Assembly: GCF_001180205.1 (NCBI RefSeq)
Contig: NZ_CVSU01000085.1
Span: forward strand, 1 to 64,000
DNA length: 64,000 nt
Direction: 5' to 3'
Source: Candidatus Pelagibacter communis
GTDB lineage: Bacteria; Pseudomonadota; Alphaproteobacteria; Pelagibacterales; Pelagibacteraceae
In this document: one piece after another, positions 26,817-37,364 of the stretch
How positions within the stretch are numbered: the stretch's first letter is position 1
Layout of the letters: each line of letters opens with the position of its first letter
Notes under the pieces: model-generated
What the model was told of the DNA's origin: nothing
The model's database searches: none
What the model saw: the letters and a program-made list of their open reading frames with translations, nothing else
Made by a program: the position numbers and the translations under genes

Positions 26817-27091
26817 TGTTTTTAATAAACTGTCCATACTGTGGAGAACGAGATCAGCAAGAATTTAAGGCTGGTGGTGAAGCTCATATCGAGAGACCTA
26901 AACAGCCAACAGAATTAAGTGATGATGAGTGGGCAGAATATTTATTTATGAGAAAAAATATTAAAGGTGTTCAATTTGAAAGATGGAACCATGCACATGG
27001 TTGTCGTAAATGGTTTAATATGGTTAGAGACACTTCTAACGATGAAATAAAAGCAATTTATAAAATGGGTGAAAAACCACCTTCTCAATAA
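26816..27091 (+). CDS. soxD: sarcosine oxidase delta subunit
   Basis: Small zinc-binding subunit of 91 residues. INCPYCGERDQQEF gives C6 and C9, and NHAHGCRKWF gives H59 and C63, the expected zinc ligands. EFKAGGEAHIERP is also typical. It binds the alpha subunit in the heterotetramer. It starts within the soxB stop codon and ends two bases before the soxA start. Confidence 0.94.
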   Translation: MFLINCPYCGERDQQEFKAGGEAHIERPKQPTELSDDEWAEYLFMRKNIKGVQFERWNHAHGCRKWFNMVRDTSNDEIKAIYKMGEKPPSQ

Positions 27092-27092
27092 A

Positions 27093-30000
27093 ATGACTAA
27101 AAACTTAAGAGTAAAATCGAGTGAGTACATTGATGAAACTAATAGAATTTCCTTTAAATTTAATGGCAAAACTTACCATGGATTTAAAGGCGATACTTTA
27201 GCATCAGCATTACTTGCAAACGATGTTCATTTAGTTGGAAGAAGTTTTAAATATCATAGACCAAGAGGAATTATGACTTCTGGTTCTGAAGAACCAAATG
27301 CTATAGTTCAAGTAAATCCTGGTACCAACAGAACAGAACCTAATGTTAGAGCGACAGAAGTCGAGATTTACGAAGGTTTAGAGGCATCCAGTCAAAATTG
27401 TTGGCCAAGTGTAGAATTTGATATTGGTGGAATAAACAATTTTCTCTCCCCTTTTTTTCCAGCAGGTTTTTATTACAAAACATTTATGTGGCCTGCTAGT
27501 TTCTGGGAGAAATATGAATTTTTCATACGACACTCAGCCGGTTTAGGAAAATCACCAACATCAAATGACCCTGACATTTATGACCACCGAAATATTCACT
27601 GTGATGTATTGGTTGTAGGTGCAGGTATATCTGGAATATTAGCAGCAAAAAATGCAGCTAAAAATAATTTAAAAACGTTGTTAGTTGATGAAAAAAATGA
27701 ACTTGGTGGATCAACTATTTATGAAAATAATGAATTTAACAAAATTGATAACAAAGCCCCTTCAGAGTGGTTAAAAAAAGAAATAGAGGAACTTAAAAAT
27801 ATTAAAAATCTTGAAATAAAAACTAGAACAAGTGTAGCTGCTTATCATCAATATAATTATCTTTTGGCTAGAGAAAATCTAACCGATCATTTAGAGGCAA
27901 AAGATAAAACAAATAAAATCAGACAAAGACTTCTTAAAATTAGAGCTAAGAAAGTTATTTTAGCTACAGGTGCATTAGAAAGACCTTTAATATTTAATAA
28001 TAATGATAGACCAGGAATAATGCTTTCATCTGCTATAAAAAAATACAGTGAATTTTATGGAGTTGCATGTGGTAGTAAAAATGTATTTTTTACTAATAAT
28101 GATAGTGCTTACGAAAGTGCTTTGTCACTATATAACAAAGGTATAAATGTTGAGGCAATTATTGATATAAGAGAACAATCTGAAAGTAAAATTGTTAAAA
28201 AAGTAAAAGAAGCAGGTATTAAAGTTTACTGGTCACATACGATTGTTGATACAGCTGGTTATAAAAGACTAAATAGTGTTTCAATCATGAAACTATCTAA
28301 TGATGGTACTTCAGTGACTGGAAGTAAAATTTCTATTTCATGTGATTGCTTAGGAGTTGCTGGCGGCTGGACACCTGCAGTACATTTATATACTCAATCA
28401 GGAAACAAACTTAAATTTGATGAAGAAAAAAAAGTTTTCTTACCAAATCAGAACACATCTGAACAAATAAGTGTAGGATCTTGTGGTGGAGATTTTAAAA
28501 TTGATGAAATCATTAAAAATTTAAATCAAAAACTTAAGGATACTCTAAATATTAATGAAACAGATTTAGATGGTATTAAAGTTGAGATTGATCAAGAAAA
28601 TTCAAAAAGAAATATTTGGTTACTACCTTCCGATAAACCTTTGGGCAAAACTAAACCATTTGTAGATTATCAAAACGATGCAACGGCTAAGGATATAAAA
28701 TTAGCATTAAGAGAAGGTTTTAGATCTATTGAGCATGTTAAAAGATACACGACTACCGGTATGGGAACTGATCAAGGTAAACTTGGAAATATGCATGCAT
28801 TGGGAATAATTGCAGATACAGCTGGCGTTAAAATGGGAAAATTAGGAACAACTACGTTTAGACCTCCTTACACACCATTAACATTTGGAACTATTGTGGG
28901 TCGAAATGTAGGAAAGTTTTTTGATATTTTTAGAAGAACGCCAATGAATGATTGGCATGTTGAAAATAAAGCTGAATTTGAAAATGTCGGACAATGGAAG
29001 AGAGCATGGTACTACCCTATTAACGGAGAAACTATGCATCAAGCAGTTCAAAGAGAAAGTAAAGCTGCTAGAGAAAGTGCTGGTATGCTGGATGCCTCTA
29101 CTCTTGGTAAAATTGATATTCAAGGAAGTGATGCTTCAGAATTCTTAAATAGAGTTTATACAAATGCTTGGTCAAAATTAGCAGTAGGAAAATGTAGATA
29201 TGGGCTAATGCTAAATGAAGATGGTATGGTTTATGATGATGGAGTTACAACAAGATTAGGTGAAAATCATTACATTATGACCACAACAACTGGTGGAGCA
29301 GCAAATGTTTTAGGTAAACTTGAAGACTATCTTCAAACAGAATGGCCTGAGCTTGATGTTTATTTAACCTCTGTAACAGATCATTATGCTACAGCTAGTT
29401 TATGTGGACCTAATAGTAAAAAAATTCTTAAAAAAATAATTCCCGATTTAGATTTATCAGATGAAAACTTTCCTCATATGTCTTTTAAAGAAGCGAAGAT
29501 CGGACATATCCAATGCAGAATAATGAGAATTAGTTTTACTGGAGAACACAGCTACGAAATAAATGTTCAAGCAAGTTATGGAAAAGATTTATGGGAAAAA
29601 TGTATGGAGGCAGGTCAAGAGTTTAACATTACACCTTATGGAACTGAAACAATGCATTTATTAAGAGCAGAAAAAGGTTTTATTATTGTTGGTCAAGATA
29701 CAGATGGAACCATGACCCCTATCGACCTTCAAATGGATTGGATAGTAAGCAAGAAGAAATACGATTTCATAGGAAAAAGATCTCTTTATAGATCTGATAC
29801 AATGAGAGAAGATAGAAAGCAATTAGTAGGTTTATTAACTGATGATCCAAATATTGTTTTAGAAGAAGGAGCACAAATAGTTTCTGAATTAAATCAAAGT
29901 CCAGTAGAAATGCTTGGACATGTAACTTCAAGTTATTTCAGTCCAAACCTAAAGAAATCAATAGCACTTGCAGTAGTTAGAGGTGGAAAAGATATGATGG

Positions 30001-30098
30001 GAAAAAAACTTTTTGTGCCCATGGAAAATAAAAATATTAATGTCACTGTTGCGAATCCAGTATTTTATGATGAGAAAAATGAGAGGTTAAATGCTTAA
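27093..30098 (+). CDS. soxA: sarcosine oxidase alpha subunit
   Basis: Large subunit that binds NAD+ and tetrahydrofolate; the methyl carbon of sarcosine is passed on as methylene-tetrahydrofolate. The N-terminal ferredoxin-like part has FNGKTYHGFKGDTLASALLA and GRSFKYHRPRG. A nucleotide-binding fold CDVLVVGAGISGILAA follows near residue 170, and the C-terminal third is a GcvT-like folate domain beginning near MNDWHVENKAEF. The ATG at 27093, just after the soxD stop, gives 1001 residues and is preferred over the upstream in-frame ATG at 27069, which lies inside soxD. It overlaps soxG by 8 bases. Confidence 0.95.
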   Translation: MTKNLRVKSSEYIDETNRISFKFNGKTYHGFKGDTLASALLANDVHLVGRSFKYHRPRGIMTSGSEEPNAIVQVNPGTNRTEPNVRATEVEIYEGLEASSQNCWPSVEFDIGGINNFLSPFFPAGFYYKTFMWPASFWEKYEFFIRHSAGLGKSPTSNDPDIYDHRNIHCDVLVVGAGISGILAAKNAAKNNLKTLLVDEKNELGGSTIYENNEFNKIDNKAPSEWLKKEIEELKNIKNLEIKTRTSVAAYHQYNYLLARENLTDHLEAKDKTNKIRQRLLKIRAKKVILATGALERPLIFNNNDRPGIMLSSAIKKYSEFYGVACGSKNVFFTNNDSAYESALSLYNKGINVEAIIDIREQSESKIVKKVKEAGIKVYWSHTIVDTAGYKRLNSVSIMKLSNDGTSVTGSKISISCDCLGVAGGWTPAVHLYTQSGNKLKFDEEKKVFLPNQNTSEQISVGSCGGDFKIDEIIKNLNQKLKDTLNINETDLDGIKVEIDQENSKRNIWLLPSDKPLGKTKPFVDYQNDATAKDIKLALREGFRSIEHVKRYTTTGMGTDQGKLGNMHALGIIADTAGVKMGKLGTTTFRPPYTPLTFGTIVGRNVGKFFDIFRRTPMNDWHVENKAEFENVGQWKRAWYYPINGETMHQAVQRESKAARESAGMLDASTLGKIDIQGSDASEFLNRVYTNAWSKLAVGKCRYGLMLNEDGMVYDDGVTTRLGENHYIMTTTTGGAANVLGKLEDYLQTEWPELDVYLTSVTDHYATASLCGPNSKKILKKIIPDLDLSDENFPHMSFKEAKIGHIQCRIMRISFTGEHSYEINVQASYGKDLWEKCMEAGQEFNITPYGTETMHLLRAEKGFIIVGQDTDGTMTPIDLQMDWIVSKKKYDFIGKRSLYRSDTMREDRKQLVGLLTDDPNIVLEEGAQIVSELNQSPVEMLGHVTSSYFSPNLKKSIALAVVRGGKDMMGKKLFVPMENKNINVTVANPVFYDEKNERLNA

Positions 30099-30654
30099 CT
30101 ATAATTCAGTTATTAAAAATGAAATTAAGCAAGAAAGTATTTCTGTAAAAGAAATCTCTCCAGTAACAAAAATTAATTTGAGAGGTAAAAAAAGAGAATT
30201 TTTAACAAATGTTGGTAAAAATCTTAATATGATCTTGCCTACTGAGGCAAACACTTCAACAACGAGTGATAAATTAACAGCAATATGGCTTAGTCCAGAC
30301 GAATGGATGATAATCTCAAATGAGCTGGCAAGTAAAGAAACTAATAAATCCGATCTATATGAAATGTTATTTAATAGTATTTCAAAAACAAATTTAGGTG
30401 CTGTTATAGATGTAACAGATCAATTTGTTCAATTAGAACTTAAAGGTGAAAATGTCTATGAAATCTTTTCAGCAGGATCTCCCTTTAATTTTAATGAATT
30501 TAAAGAAAAAAAAGGATCAACAACTCAGACTGTTTTAAATCATGTAGATGTAATTCTGCACCATAAAGATGAAAATATTTTAAATCTGTTTGTTAGAAGA
30601 TCTTTTGCTGAACATCTTTGTTCTTGGATTGAAGACTGTGCTTCAAGATTATAA
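30091..30654 (+). CDS. soxG: sarcosine oxidase gamma subunit
   Basis: Small structural subunit of 187 residues related to the folate-binding GcvT fold. ARG- and TRP-containing stretches such as IWLSPDEWMI, GAVIDVTDQFVQLEL and FVRRSFAEHLCSWIEDC are typical of SoxG. It closes the soxBDAG operon and is convergent with the nuclease gene, with a 2-bp gap. With glyA it supports catabolism of sarcosine, an intermediate of glycine betaine degradation, to glycine and one-carbon units. Confidence 0.9.
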   Translation: MLNYNSVIKNEIKQESISVKEISPVTKINLRGKKREFLTNVGKNLNMILPTEANTSTTSDKLTAIWLSPDEWMIISNELASKETNKSDLYEMLFNSISKTNLGAVIDVTDQFVQLELKGENVYEIFSAGSPFNFNEFKEKKGSTTQTVLNHVDVILHHKDENILNLFVRRSFAEHLCSWIEDCASRL

Positions 30655-30656
30655 AC

Positions 30657-31184
30657 TTATTTTTTTCTTCTAAAGTCCCATGGCATTTCAAATTTACCTT
30701 GCCAAAGGCCTTTTTTTTCATTTTTAGCATTAATTTCGTTTGATATATATTTTTTTGAGTATTTTCTATAAGCTACTGCATAACCGTTTGAAACTAGCCA
30801 AGAATTCAGATTTAAATTTCTTTTATAACATTCTCCAATAAATCTTTTGTATCTATCAACATCCAAAATTTTACAAGTTATTACTTTGTTATTTATTTTA
30901 TTTTGTAATTTTTGAGTTGAAATTTTTCCACATGGATAATCTTTAGTAAAAGTAAAAAAAATTATTGTTAGATACGGTTTTTTACACGTTTGCTTGAATT
31001 CAGGTGCATCAATTCCGTATAATCTTATCTTTTTTGAATTTATTTTTATTGTATCACCATCAATAATTTGAGCATTTCCAGAAATTTCTTTAATCTCTTC
31101 AGACCTAACATCGTTATATGTGAGAATAAAAAAAATCGAACAAATTATAATTAAAATTATCGCTTTTCTTTTTGTAAAAAACAT
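30657..31184 (-). CDS. secreted thermonuclease-like (SNase-fold) nuclease
   Basis: Staphylococcal-nuclease-fold protein of 175 residues. An N-terminal hydrophobic segment (about 7-24) suggests export or membrane anchoring, with the mature part starting near SEEIKE. The core has QIIDGDTIKINSKKIRLYGIDAPEFKQTC and, later, DVDRYKRFIGECY and WLVSNGYAVAYRKYS, the calcium and phosphate-site regions. The C-terminal KGLWQGKFEMPWDFR is a common ending. It could degrade DNA or RNA in the periplasm for phosphorus or nucleoside scavenging, but the substrate is inferred. Confidence 0.85.
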   Translation of the reverse strand: MFFTKRKAIILIIICSIFFILTYNDVRSEEIKEISGNAQIIDGDTIKINSKKIRLYGIDAPEFKQTCKKPYLTIIFFTFTKDYPCGKISTQKLQNKINNKVITCKILDVDRYKRFIGECYKRNLNLNSWLVSNGYAVAYRKYSKKYISNEINAKNEKKGLWQGKFEMPWDFRRKK

Positions 31185-31196
31185 ATTTAAAAAATA

Positions 31197-32534
31197 TTAA
31201 ATATTAGCTAATTTATGTTTAATATAATATTTGACATAAAAAAGTAACATCAATGATATCAACCATTGAAAGATGGCCCAAATATAAAAAAAAGTTTTAA
31301 AATCTGCATTTAAATACTTTGCAATGTAAAAACATAAAACTGGTACTATAACATTTCTGGCAATATTATTAACCATGGCTTTTTCAGATTTTTTTAAAGC
31401 CATAAAGAATCCATTTGATAAGAAAAATATTGGATAAGCAGGTAAAATAAATGCCGAAATCTTAAGGTACATCGAGCCATGCATAATTACCTCTGGGTTT
31501 GAAGAAAAGAATTTAGGAACAAAGTCAGCACTTATAAAAATAACTACACCAGCGATTAACATTATAATTAGACCGTATTTTATTGAAGTAAAATAGGATT
31601 GCTCCACTCTATCGTAATATTTTGCACCAATATTTTGCGCTATTATAGAAATTATTGCTGTATTAATTCCTAATATTGGTAACAAAACTACTTGCTCAAT
31701 TCTTGTGGCAGATCCATACCCTGCAACAGCATATTCACCAAATAACCCAACATATGTAAAAACAATTGTTGCAGCAATAGAATACCCTAATATGGCAATT
31801 GTAATTGGCATTGATTGAAAAAAAATATTTTTTAAGAAAAAAAATTTAGTTTTGAAATGGTCTAAAGTTATTTGTTTAATTCTTTGATTATTTAATATTT
31901 TTATCAAAATAACCAAGAAAGATACAAATTGAGCAATTAAAGTTGCTATCCCAATACCAGTTATTCCTAATGGTGGTATAAATAAAAAACCAAATATAAA
32001 AATTGGATTTAAAATAATGTTTAAGAAAAAAGAAAATATTAGAACATTTCTGTAAGTTTTAGTATCTCCTTCTGCGTGTAAGAATGAATTTAATGCTACT
32101 ACTAAAATAAATAATATCGTACCTAAAAAAATTACATTTATATATTCGAGTCCAAGAATTGTTACTTCTTGAGAGGAATTCATTAATAAGAATATCTTTT
32201 CACCAAAAGCAAATCCTAAAATAGATACAACTATCGAGATTATAATTGAATAAATGATTACATTTCCAAAATAACTTAAAACATTTTTTTCGTTTTTTTC
32301 TCCGATACTACTGCCAATCAATGATGTTCCTGCTACGGTAACTCCAATTGATGTCGCAATAATCAAAAAATATATCGGAAAAGACTTGCTCAAAGCAGAT
32401 AAGGCTTCTGGCGATATTTTTCCTGCATAAAAAGTATCTACAATTGTATAAAGTGTTTGGAATAAGGTTCCTACACTTGCTGGTACAGCAAGTTTTCTTA
32501 CTAACAACGAAACTTTATCTTTTAATAAATTCAT
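31197..32534 (-). CDS. MATE-family multidrug/toxin efflux transporter
   Basis: Inner-membrane protein of 445 residues with about 12 hydrophobic segments in two similar halves. The N-terminal LAVPASVGTLFQTLYTIVDTFYAG and the second-half GYGSATRIEQVVLLPILGINTAIISIIAQNIGA stretches match the MATE family. It is an H+- or Na+-driven antiporter; the substrate cannot be told. It is the second-last gene of the leftward gatCAB run (14-bp gap after trhO, 12 bp before the nuclease gene). Confidence 0.88.
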   Translation of the reverse strand: MNLLKDKVSLLVRKLAVPASVGTLFQTLYTIVDTFYAGKISPEALSALSKSFPIYFLIIATSIGVTVAGTSLIGSSIGEKNEKNVLSYFGNVIIYSIIISIVVSILGFAFGEKIFLLMNSSQEVTILGLEYINVIFLGTILFILVVALNSFLHAEGDTKTYRNVLIFSFFLNIILNPIFIFGFLFIPPLGITGIGIATLIAQFVSFLVILIKILNNQRIKQITLDHFKTKFFFLKNIFFQSMPITIAILGYSIAATIVFTYVGLFGEYAVAGYGSATRIEQVVLLPILGINTAIISIIAQNIGAKYYDRVEQSYFTSIKYGLIIMLIAGVVIFISADFVPKFFSSNPEVIMHGSMYLKISAFILPAYPIFFLSNGFFMALKKSEKAMVNNIARNVIVPVLCFYIAKYLNADFKTFFYIWAIFQWLISLMLLFYVKYYIKHKLANI

Positions 32535-32548
32535 TAATTTAAGATTTA

Positions 32549-33454
32549 TTAATACTCTTTTTGGAAGATATGTCTTTTTCCTGCTTCTTTAGCAAGATTA
32601 ATTTGTTTTTGTCTCATCCTAAATCTTGATTTTTGATGATCTGTTAGATTGTCGTGACAATTTGGACATGAAACACCCTCTTCATATTTTTTTGATTTTT
32701 TATCCTTACGAGATACAGGCTTCCTACAACCGCTACACATTGAATAAGAACCAACTTTTAGACCATGTTTTAAACTAATCCTGTTATCAAAAACAAAGCA
32801 TTCACCTTTCCATAAACTTTTTTTCTTATTTGTTTTTTTAAGATAATTTAAAATTCCACCATTTAACTGATAAATGTTATTAAACCCTTTATTCTCCAAA
32901 TAAACAGATGCCTTTTCACAACGAATTCCACCAGTACAAAACATAGCTATAGGTTGATTTTTTTTTAATTTTTTTAGATATTTTGGGAAATCTCTAAAGT
33001 TATCAACATCAGGATTGATTGCTCCCTTAAATGTTCCAACATCATACTCAAATGGTTTTCTCGCATCTATAAGAACAGTATCCTTTTCTTTAATCAGCTT
33101 ATTCCATTTGATTGGATCTACATGGCTATCCTTTTTCTTTATTCTTTTGTTTAAAATTAAATTCATAGGAACAACTTCATTTTTAATTTTTACTTTAGGT
33201 TTATGAAATGGTTGGAATGAGCTTTTAGAGACATTGCTGCTGTTAAATTCTTTAAATTTAAGAGTTTTTTTTAAATTATTAATAGTGAATTTAATGTCTG
33301 CAGTTTTGCCAGAAATAGTTCCGTTTACCCCTTCTTTAGAGATAATTATAGTGCCTCTAATATTTTTCTTTTTTAAAGTTTCTAATAAAATTTTTTGATT
33401 TTTCTTTAGATAAGAAATTTTAATAAATTTATAAAAACCAACTACTTCAAACAT
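32549..33454 (-). CDS. trhO: rhodanese-domain tRNA uridine hydroxylase TrhO (YceA family)
   Basis: Protein of 301 residues with an N-terminal acylphosphatase-like domain (FYKFIKISYLKKNQKILL and GTIIISKEGVNGTISG) and a rhodanese domain with C173 in MFCTGGIRCEKASVYL. A cysteine-rich C-terminus (CSGCRKP and SCPNCHD) is also typical. The family hydroxylates uridine 34 of certain tRNAs to 5-hydroxyuridine using O2. Its ATG overlaps the stop of the upstream O-methyltransferase gene by one base. Confidence 0.9.
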   Translation of the reverse strand: MFEVVGFYKFIKISYLKKNQKILLETLKKKNIRGTIIISKEGVNGTISGKTADIKFTINNLKKTLKFKEFNSSNVSKSSFQPFHKPKVKIKNEVVPMNLILNKRIKKKDSHVDPIKWNKLIKEKDTVLIDARKPFEYDVGTFKGAINPDVDNFRDFPKYLKKLKKNQPIAMFCTGGIRCEKASVYLENKGFNNIYQLNGGILNYLKKTNKKKSLWKGECFVFDNRISLKHGLKVGSYSMCSGCRKPVSRKDKKSKKYEEGVSCPNCHDNLTDHQKSRFRMRQKQINLAKEAGKRHIFQKEY

Positions 33455-34104
33455 TATAATTTTCTACAAACAGTCATTCCATCTCCAAGAGGAATTATTA
33501 ATTTTTCGACCCTTGTATCCTTTGAGATATGACTATTAAACTCTCTAATATTTTTAGTAAATTTATCATTATTGTTTTCATTCACAACTTCTCCATACCA
33601 TAAAACATTATCGATGATTATTAGACCATTTTTATTCAATAATTTTAAAGAACGCTCATAATATTCAAAATAATTCATTTTATCAGCATCAATAAAAACT
33701 AAATCAAACTTTTCATTTTTAATTTCATCTAAACTTTCTAAAGCAGGTTTAATTAATGTTTTTATTTTATGATCTTGATTAGCTTTTTTAAAAAAATCTA
33801 ATGCTACTTTATTAGTTTCTTCATTTTTATCTAAAGCAATTATTTTGCCGTCATCTGATAACGCCAAAGCCATAGATAATGTACTTAATCCTGTAAATGT
33901 ACCTATCTCTAAAATTTTTTTGATATTTGAAATTTTTATAATTAAATGCAGAAATTGACTTTGTGAAATTGAGATTTGCATTCTTTTGATATCACCAAGA
34001 GAAGTATTGTAATCAATTATTTCTTTTTGAACTGGATGTAAGTTAAATCCATGACTTAAAATATACTCTTGGATTTCTTTAGTTATATTTAGGTCTGAAC
34101 CCAT
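33454..34104 (-). CDS. SAM-dependent O-methyltransferase (COG4122/TrmR-like)
   Basis: Class I methyltransferase of 216 residues. The SAM site is ILEIGTFTGLSTLSMALAL (about residues 64-82), and the metal-dependent O-methyltransferase signature DLVFIDADKMNYFEYYE and IIIDNVLWYGEV follows. This is the group often named caffeoyl-CoA or catechol O-methyltransferase, but bacterial members include TrmR (YrrM), which methylates 5-hydroxyuridine in tRNA. Its one-base overlap with trhO makes the TrmR role attractive, though it is an inference. It lies 5 bases after gatB. Confidence 0.8.
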   Translation of the reverse strand: MGSDLNITKEIQEYILSHGFNLHPVQKEIIDYNTSLGDIKRMQISISQSQFLHLIIKISNIKKILEIGTFTGLSTLSMALALSDDGKIIALDKNEETNKVALDFFKKANQDHKIKTLIKPALESLDEIKNEKFDLVFIDADKMNYFEYYERSLKLLNKNGLIIIDNVLWYGEVVNENNNDKFTKNIREFNSHISKDTRVEKLIIPLGDGMTVCRKL

Positions 34105-34109
34105 AAATT

Positions 34110-35585
34110 CTAAAGTTTTTTCTTTAAAATCTCATTAACTAATTGAGGATTTGCTTTTCCACCAGAAACTTTCATTACTTGACCTACAAAGAAACCAAAT
34201 AATTTAACTTTACCTGATTTATATTCGGTAGCTTTGTCTCTGTTATCATCAATAACCTTGTCTATCAGTGCCTCAAGTGCTTTTGGATCACTCTCTTGTT
34301 TTAAACCTTTTTCTTCAACAATTTTCTGAGGATCTTTGTCACCTTCCATCATTTGTTCGAAAACTGTTTTTGCAATTTTTCCAGAAATTGTTCCGTCTTT
34401 AATTAAATTAATTAATTTTGATAAGTTGCCTGCGCTTATAGGGCTTTCAGTTATTTCTAAATTTTTTTCATTTAATGCTGCAAATAATTCACCAATTATC
34501 CAGTTTGTTGCAAGTTTTACATCAGACTTCTTAATTACATTTTCAAAGTAATTTGATGTTTCAATATCAGAAACTAAAATGTTTGCCTCATAAGGAGATA
34601 ACTTGAATTTTTCTATAAATCTTTTTTTCTTTTCATCTGGTAGCTCTGGAATTTCTGATTTTAAGTTTTCAATAAAATCATCTGAAACTTCTAATGGCAA
34701 TAAGTCTGGATCTGGAAAATATCTATAATCATGAGCATCTTCTTTTGATCTCATTGATCTAGTTTCATTCTTTTTAGTATCAAAAAGTCTTGTTTCTTGA
34801 TCAATCGTTTGACCATCCTCAATTAAATCGACTTGTCTATTAGCTTCGAACTCAATTGCCAACTGCATGAATTTTATTGAGTTAACATTTTTGATCTCAC
34901 ATCGGGTTCCAAACCCTTTTGAACCTTTTTTTCTAACAGATACATTTACATCGGCTCTTAAAGATCCTTCTTGCATATTTCCATCACAGGTGCCTAAATA
35001 TCTCATTATAGATCTTAATTTTTTAATATATGCATTTACTTCATCTGGGGATCTTAGGTCAGGTTTACTTACAATTTCCATTAAAGCCACACCTGATCTA
35101 TTTAAATCTACAAAAGTATTTTTAGGATCTAAATCATGAATGCTTTTGCCGGCATCTTGCTCCAAGTGTAATCTTTCTATACCTACCTCTTTTTGACCAT
35201 CTGGCATATCAAGTATTACTTTACCCTCACCTACAATTGGATCTTTGAATTGTGAGATTTGATATCCCTGAGGTAAGTCTGCATAAAAATAATTTTTTCT
35301 ATCAAAGACAGATCTCTTATTGATTTTAGCTTTTAAACCAATTCCTGTTTTGATAGCTTGTTTTACGCAATACTCGTTTATTACTGGCAACATTCCAGGG
35401 AATGCTGCATCAACTAAACTTACTTGAGTATTTGGCTCAGCTCCAAATTTGGTTGCTGATGTGGAGAATAATTTCGACTGTGATGTAACTTGTGCATGAA
35501 CTTCTAAACCAATGACAACTTCATATTGATTATCATGTCTATTAATTAGATATTCAGATTTGTTCTTACTCACTTTATCCACCAA
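34110..35585 (-). CDS. gatB: aspartyl/glutamyl-tRNA amidotransferase subunit B
   Basis: tRNA-binding and kinase subunit of GatCAB, which makes Gln-tRNA and/or Asn-tRNA from the misacylated forms. The 491 residues have [44 protein letters not shown] and the [15 protein letters not shown] motif, plus the YqeY-like C-terminal tail. It overlaps gatA by 16 bases. Confidence 0.97.
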   Translation of the reverse strand: MVDKVSKNKSEYLINRHDNQYEVVIGLEVHAQVTSQSKLFSTSATKFGAEPNTQVSLVDAAFPGMLPVINEYCVKQAIKTGIGLKAKINKRSVFDRKNYFYADLPQGYQISQFKDPIVGEGKVILDMPDGQKEVGIERLHLEQDAGKSIHDLDPKNTFVDLNRSGVALMEIVSKPDLRSPDEVNAYIKKLRSIMRYLGTCDGNMQEGSLRADVNVSVRKKGSKGFGTRCEIKNVNSIKFMQLAIEFEANRQVDLIEDGQTIDQETRLFDTKKNETRSMRSKEDAHDYRYFPDPDLLPLEVSDDFIENLKSEIPELPDEKKKRFIEKFKLSPYEANILVSDIETSNYFENVIKKSDVKLATNWIIGELFAALNEKNLEITESPISAGNLSKLINLIKDGTISGKIAKTVFEQMMEGDKDPQKIVEEKGLKQESDPKALEALIDKVIDDNRDKATEYKSGKVKLFGFFVGQVMKVSGGKANPQLVNEILKKKL

Positions 35586-37027
35586 TCAGTAATATTATTT
35601 TTAAAATTAATTTTTTCTTCCATAGCATATGCAATGTTTAAAATATTTTGTTCATCAAAAGCTTTACCAATTATCTGTAATCCTAATGGATATCCTTTAG
35701 CATCATGGCCTGCGGGTATAGAAATTCCAGGTAAACCTGCTAAATTTACAGGTACAGTAAAAATATCATTTAAATACATTGAAACCGGATCATTTGTTTT
35801 TTCACCAATTTTAAACGCAGAACTTGGAGTAGATGGGGTTAGAATTGCATCAACTTTTTTATAAGCATCATCAAAATCATTTTTAATAAGTTTTCTTACT
35901 TTTTGAGCTTTAAGATAATAAGCATCATAATATCCAGAAGATAAAACATAGGTTCCAATCATTATTCTTCTTTGAACTTCAGCACCAAATCCTTCAGATC
36001 TAGTTTTTTCATACATATCAATAAGATTTTCCCCTTCTGCTCTAAAACCATATTTAACACCGTCGTATCTAGCCAAATTAGATGAAGCCTCTGCTGGTGC
36101 TACTATGTAATATGTTGGTAGTGCATAATTAGTATGAGGTAGAGATATATCGATAATCTCAGCACCACAATCTTTTGCATATTCAATACCTTTTTTCCAT
36201 AGATCTTCTATTTCTTTAGGCATGTCATCTACTCTATATTCTTTGGGTATTCCTATTTTTTTACCTTTAATATCTTTTGTTAATTCTTTGCTGTACTTGT
36301 TTCTTTTAAAATCTATTGAAGTAGAATCTTTTTCATCATAAGTGCTAATAACTTCCTGCAACAATGCGCAATCTTTAACATTTTGTGCCATTGGACCAGC
36401 TTGATCTAGGGATGATGCAAATGCTACAATTCCGTATCTAGAGCAACTACCATAAGTAGGTTTTAATCCGACAGTTCCAGTAAATGAAGCAGGCTGTCTT
36501 ATAGATCCACCTGTATCTGTTCCAATAGTTATTGGTGTTAATTGCGCTGCTACAGCAGACGACGATCCACCTGAAGAACCTCCTGGAACTAAATTCTTAT
36601 CAATTGGGTTTTGTACATTACCAAAAAAACTAGTTTCATTAGATGAACCCATTGCAAATTCATCACAATTTAATTTTCCCATTAGGATAGCTCCATCATT
36701 CCAAATGTTTTGTGTGACTGTTGACTCGTAAGTTGGAACAAAGTTATTTAAAATCTTACTACCCGCCGTAGTTCTTAAATCTCTTGTACAAAATAAATCT
36801 TTTACAGCCATTGGAATACCCGGTAATTTCAAATCAAGATTAGGTTTTTCATCAAACTTTTTTGCTTTATTTAAAGCATTTGCATAATCTTCAGTTATAT
36901 ATGCATTTAATTCTTTTGATTTTTCTGATCTTTCAACAAATGCTTTAGTAACTTCACTTGAGGAAAGTTTTTTACCTTTTATATTTTCTACTAACTCAGA
37001 TAATGATTGTTTAGTTATATCTGACAT
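35570..37027 (-). CDS. gatA: aspartyl/glutamyl-tRNA amidotransferase subunit A
   Basis: Amidase subunit that releases ammonia from glutamine for GatCAB. The amidase-signature triad is visible: Lys in [11 protein letters not shown], and serines in [15 protein letters not shown] and [14 protein letters not shown]. Its length of 485 is normal. The gatC-gatA-gatB order is complete here, with a 1-base overlap with gatC and a 16-base overlap with gatB. Confidence 0.97.
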   Translation of the reverse strand: MSDITKQSLSELVENIKGKKLSSSEVTKAFVERSEKSKELNAYITEDYANALNKAKKFDEKPNLDLKLPGIPMAVKDLFCTRDLRTTAGSKILNNFVPTYESTVTQNIWNDGAILMGKLNCDEFAMGSSNETSFFGNVQNPIDKNLVPGGSSGGSSSAVAAQLTPITIGTDTGGSIRQPASFTGTVGLKPTYGSCSRYGIVAFASSLDQAGPMAQNVKDCALLQEVISTYDEKDSTSIDFKRNKYSKELTKDIKGKKIGIPKEYRVDDMPKEIEDLWKKGIEYAKDCGAEIIDISLPHTNYALPTYYIVAPAEASSNLARYDGVKYGFRAEGENLIDMYEKTRSEGFGAEVQRRIMIGTYVLSSGYYDAYYLKAQKVRKLIKNDFDDAYKKVDAILTPSTPSSAFKIGEKTNDPVSMYLNDIFTVPVNLAGLPGISIPAGHDAKGYPLGLQIIGKAFDEQNILNIAYAMEEKINFKNNITDWWIK

Positions 37028-37314
37028 TATTCAATTACCTTTGGTACTACAAAATAATCTTCATTTTCCTTAGGAGAATTTTTTATTACTTGATCTCTTA
37101 AATTTTTACTTTTTACTTCATCTGACCTTAGTTTTAGAGTTGTTTCAGCAACAGAAGTTAATGGTTCAACATTGTCAGTTTTTAATTCGTTAAGTTTTTC
37201 AATAAAATCGAAAATTGAATTTAAATCTCCTGCAAGTTTTTCTGCTTTTTTCTCATCTACAGAAATTCTTGATAGTTTAGATATGTGCTTTATTGTTTTA
37301 AGATCGATGCTCAT
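37027..37314 (-). CDS. gatC: aspartyl/glutamyl-tRNA amidotransferase subunit C
   Basis: Small subunit of GatCAB, 95 residues from the chosen start. [35 protein letters not shown] and the C-terminal [10 protein letters not shown] are typical. The ATG at 37314 gives the normal family start; an in-frame ATG at 37344 adds ten unrelated residues. It is divergent from ruvX, and the 50-bp gap to the upstream ruvX ATG must hold both promoters. Confidence 0.94.
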   Translation of the reverse strand: MSIDLKTIKHISKLSRISVDEKKAEKLAGDLNSIFDFIEKLNELKTDNVEPLTSVAETTLKLRSDEVKSKNLRDQVIKNSPKENEDYFVVPKVIE

Positions 37315-37364
37315 ATGGTATTTAAATATGTCGCAAACTATCACTTAAGTTTAAAATATACAAT

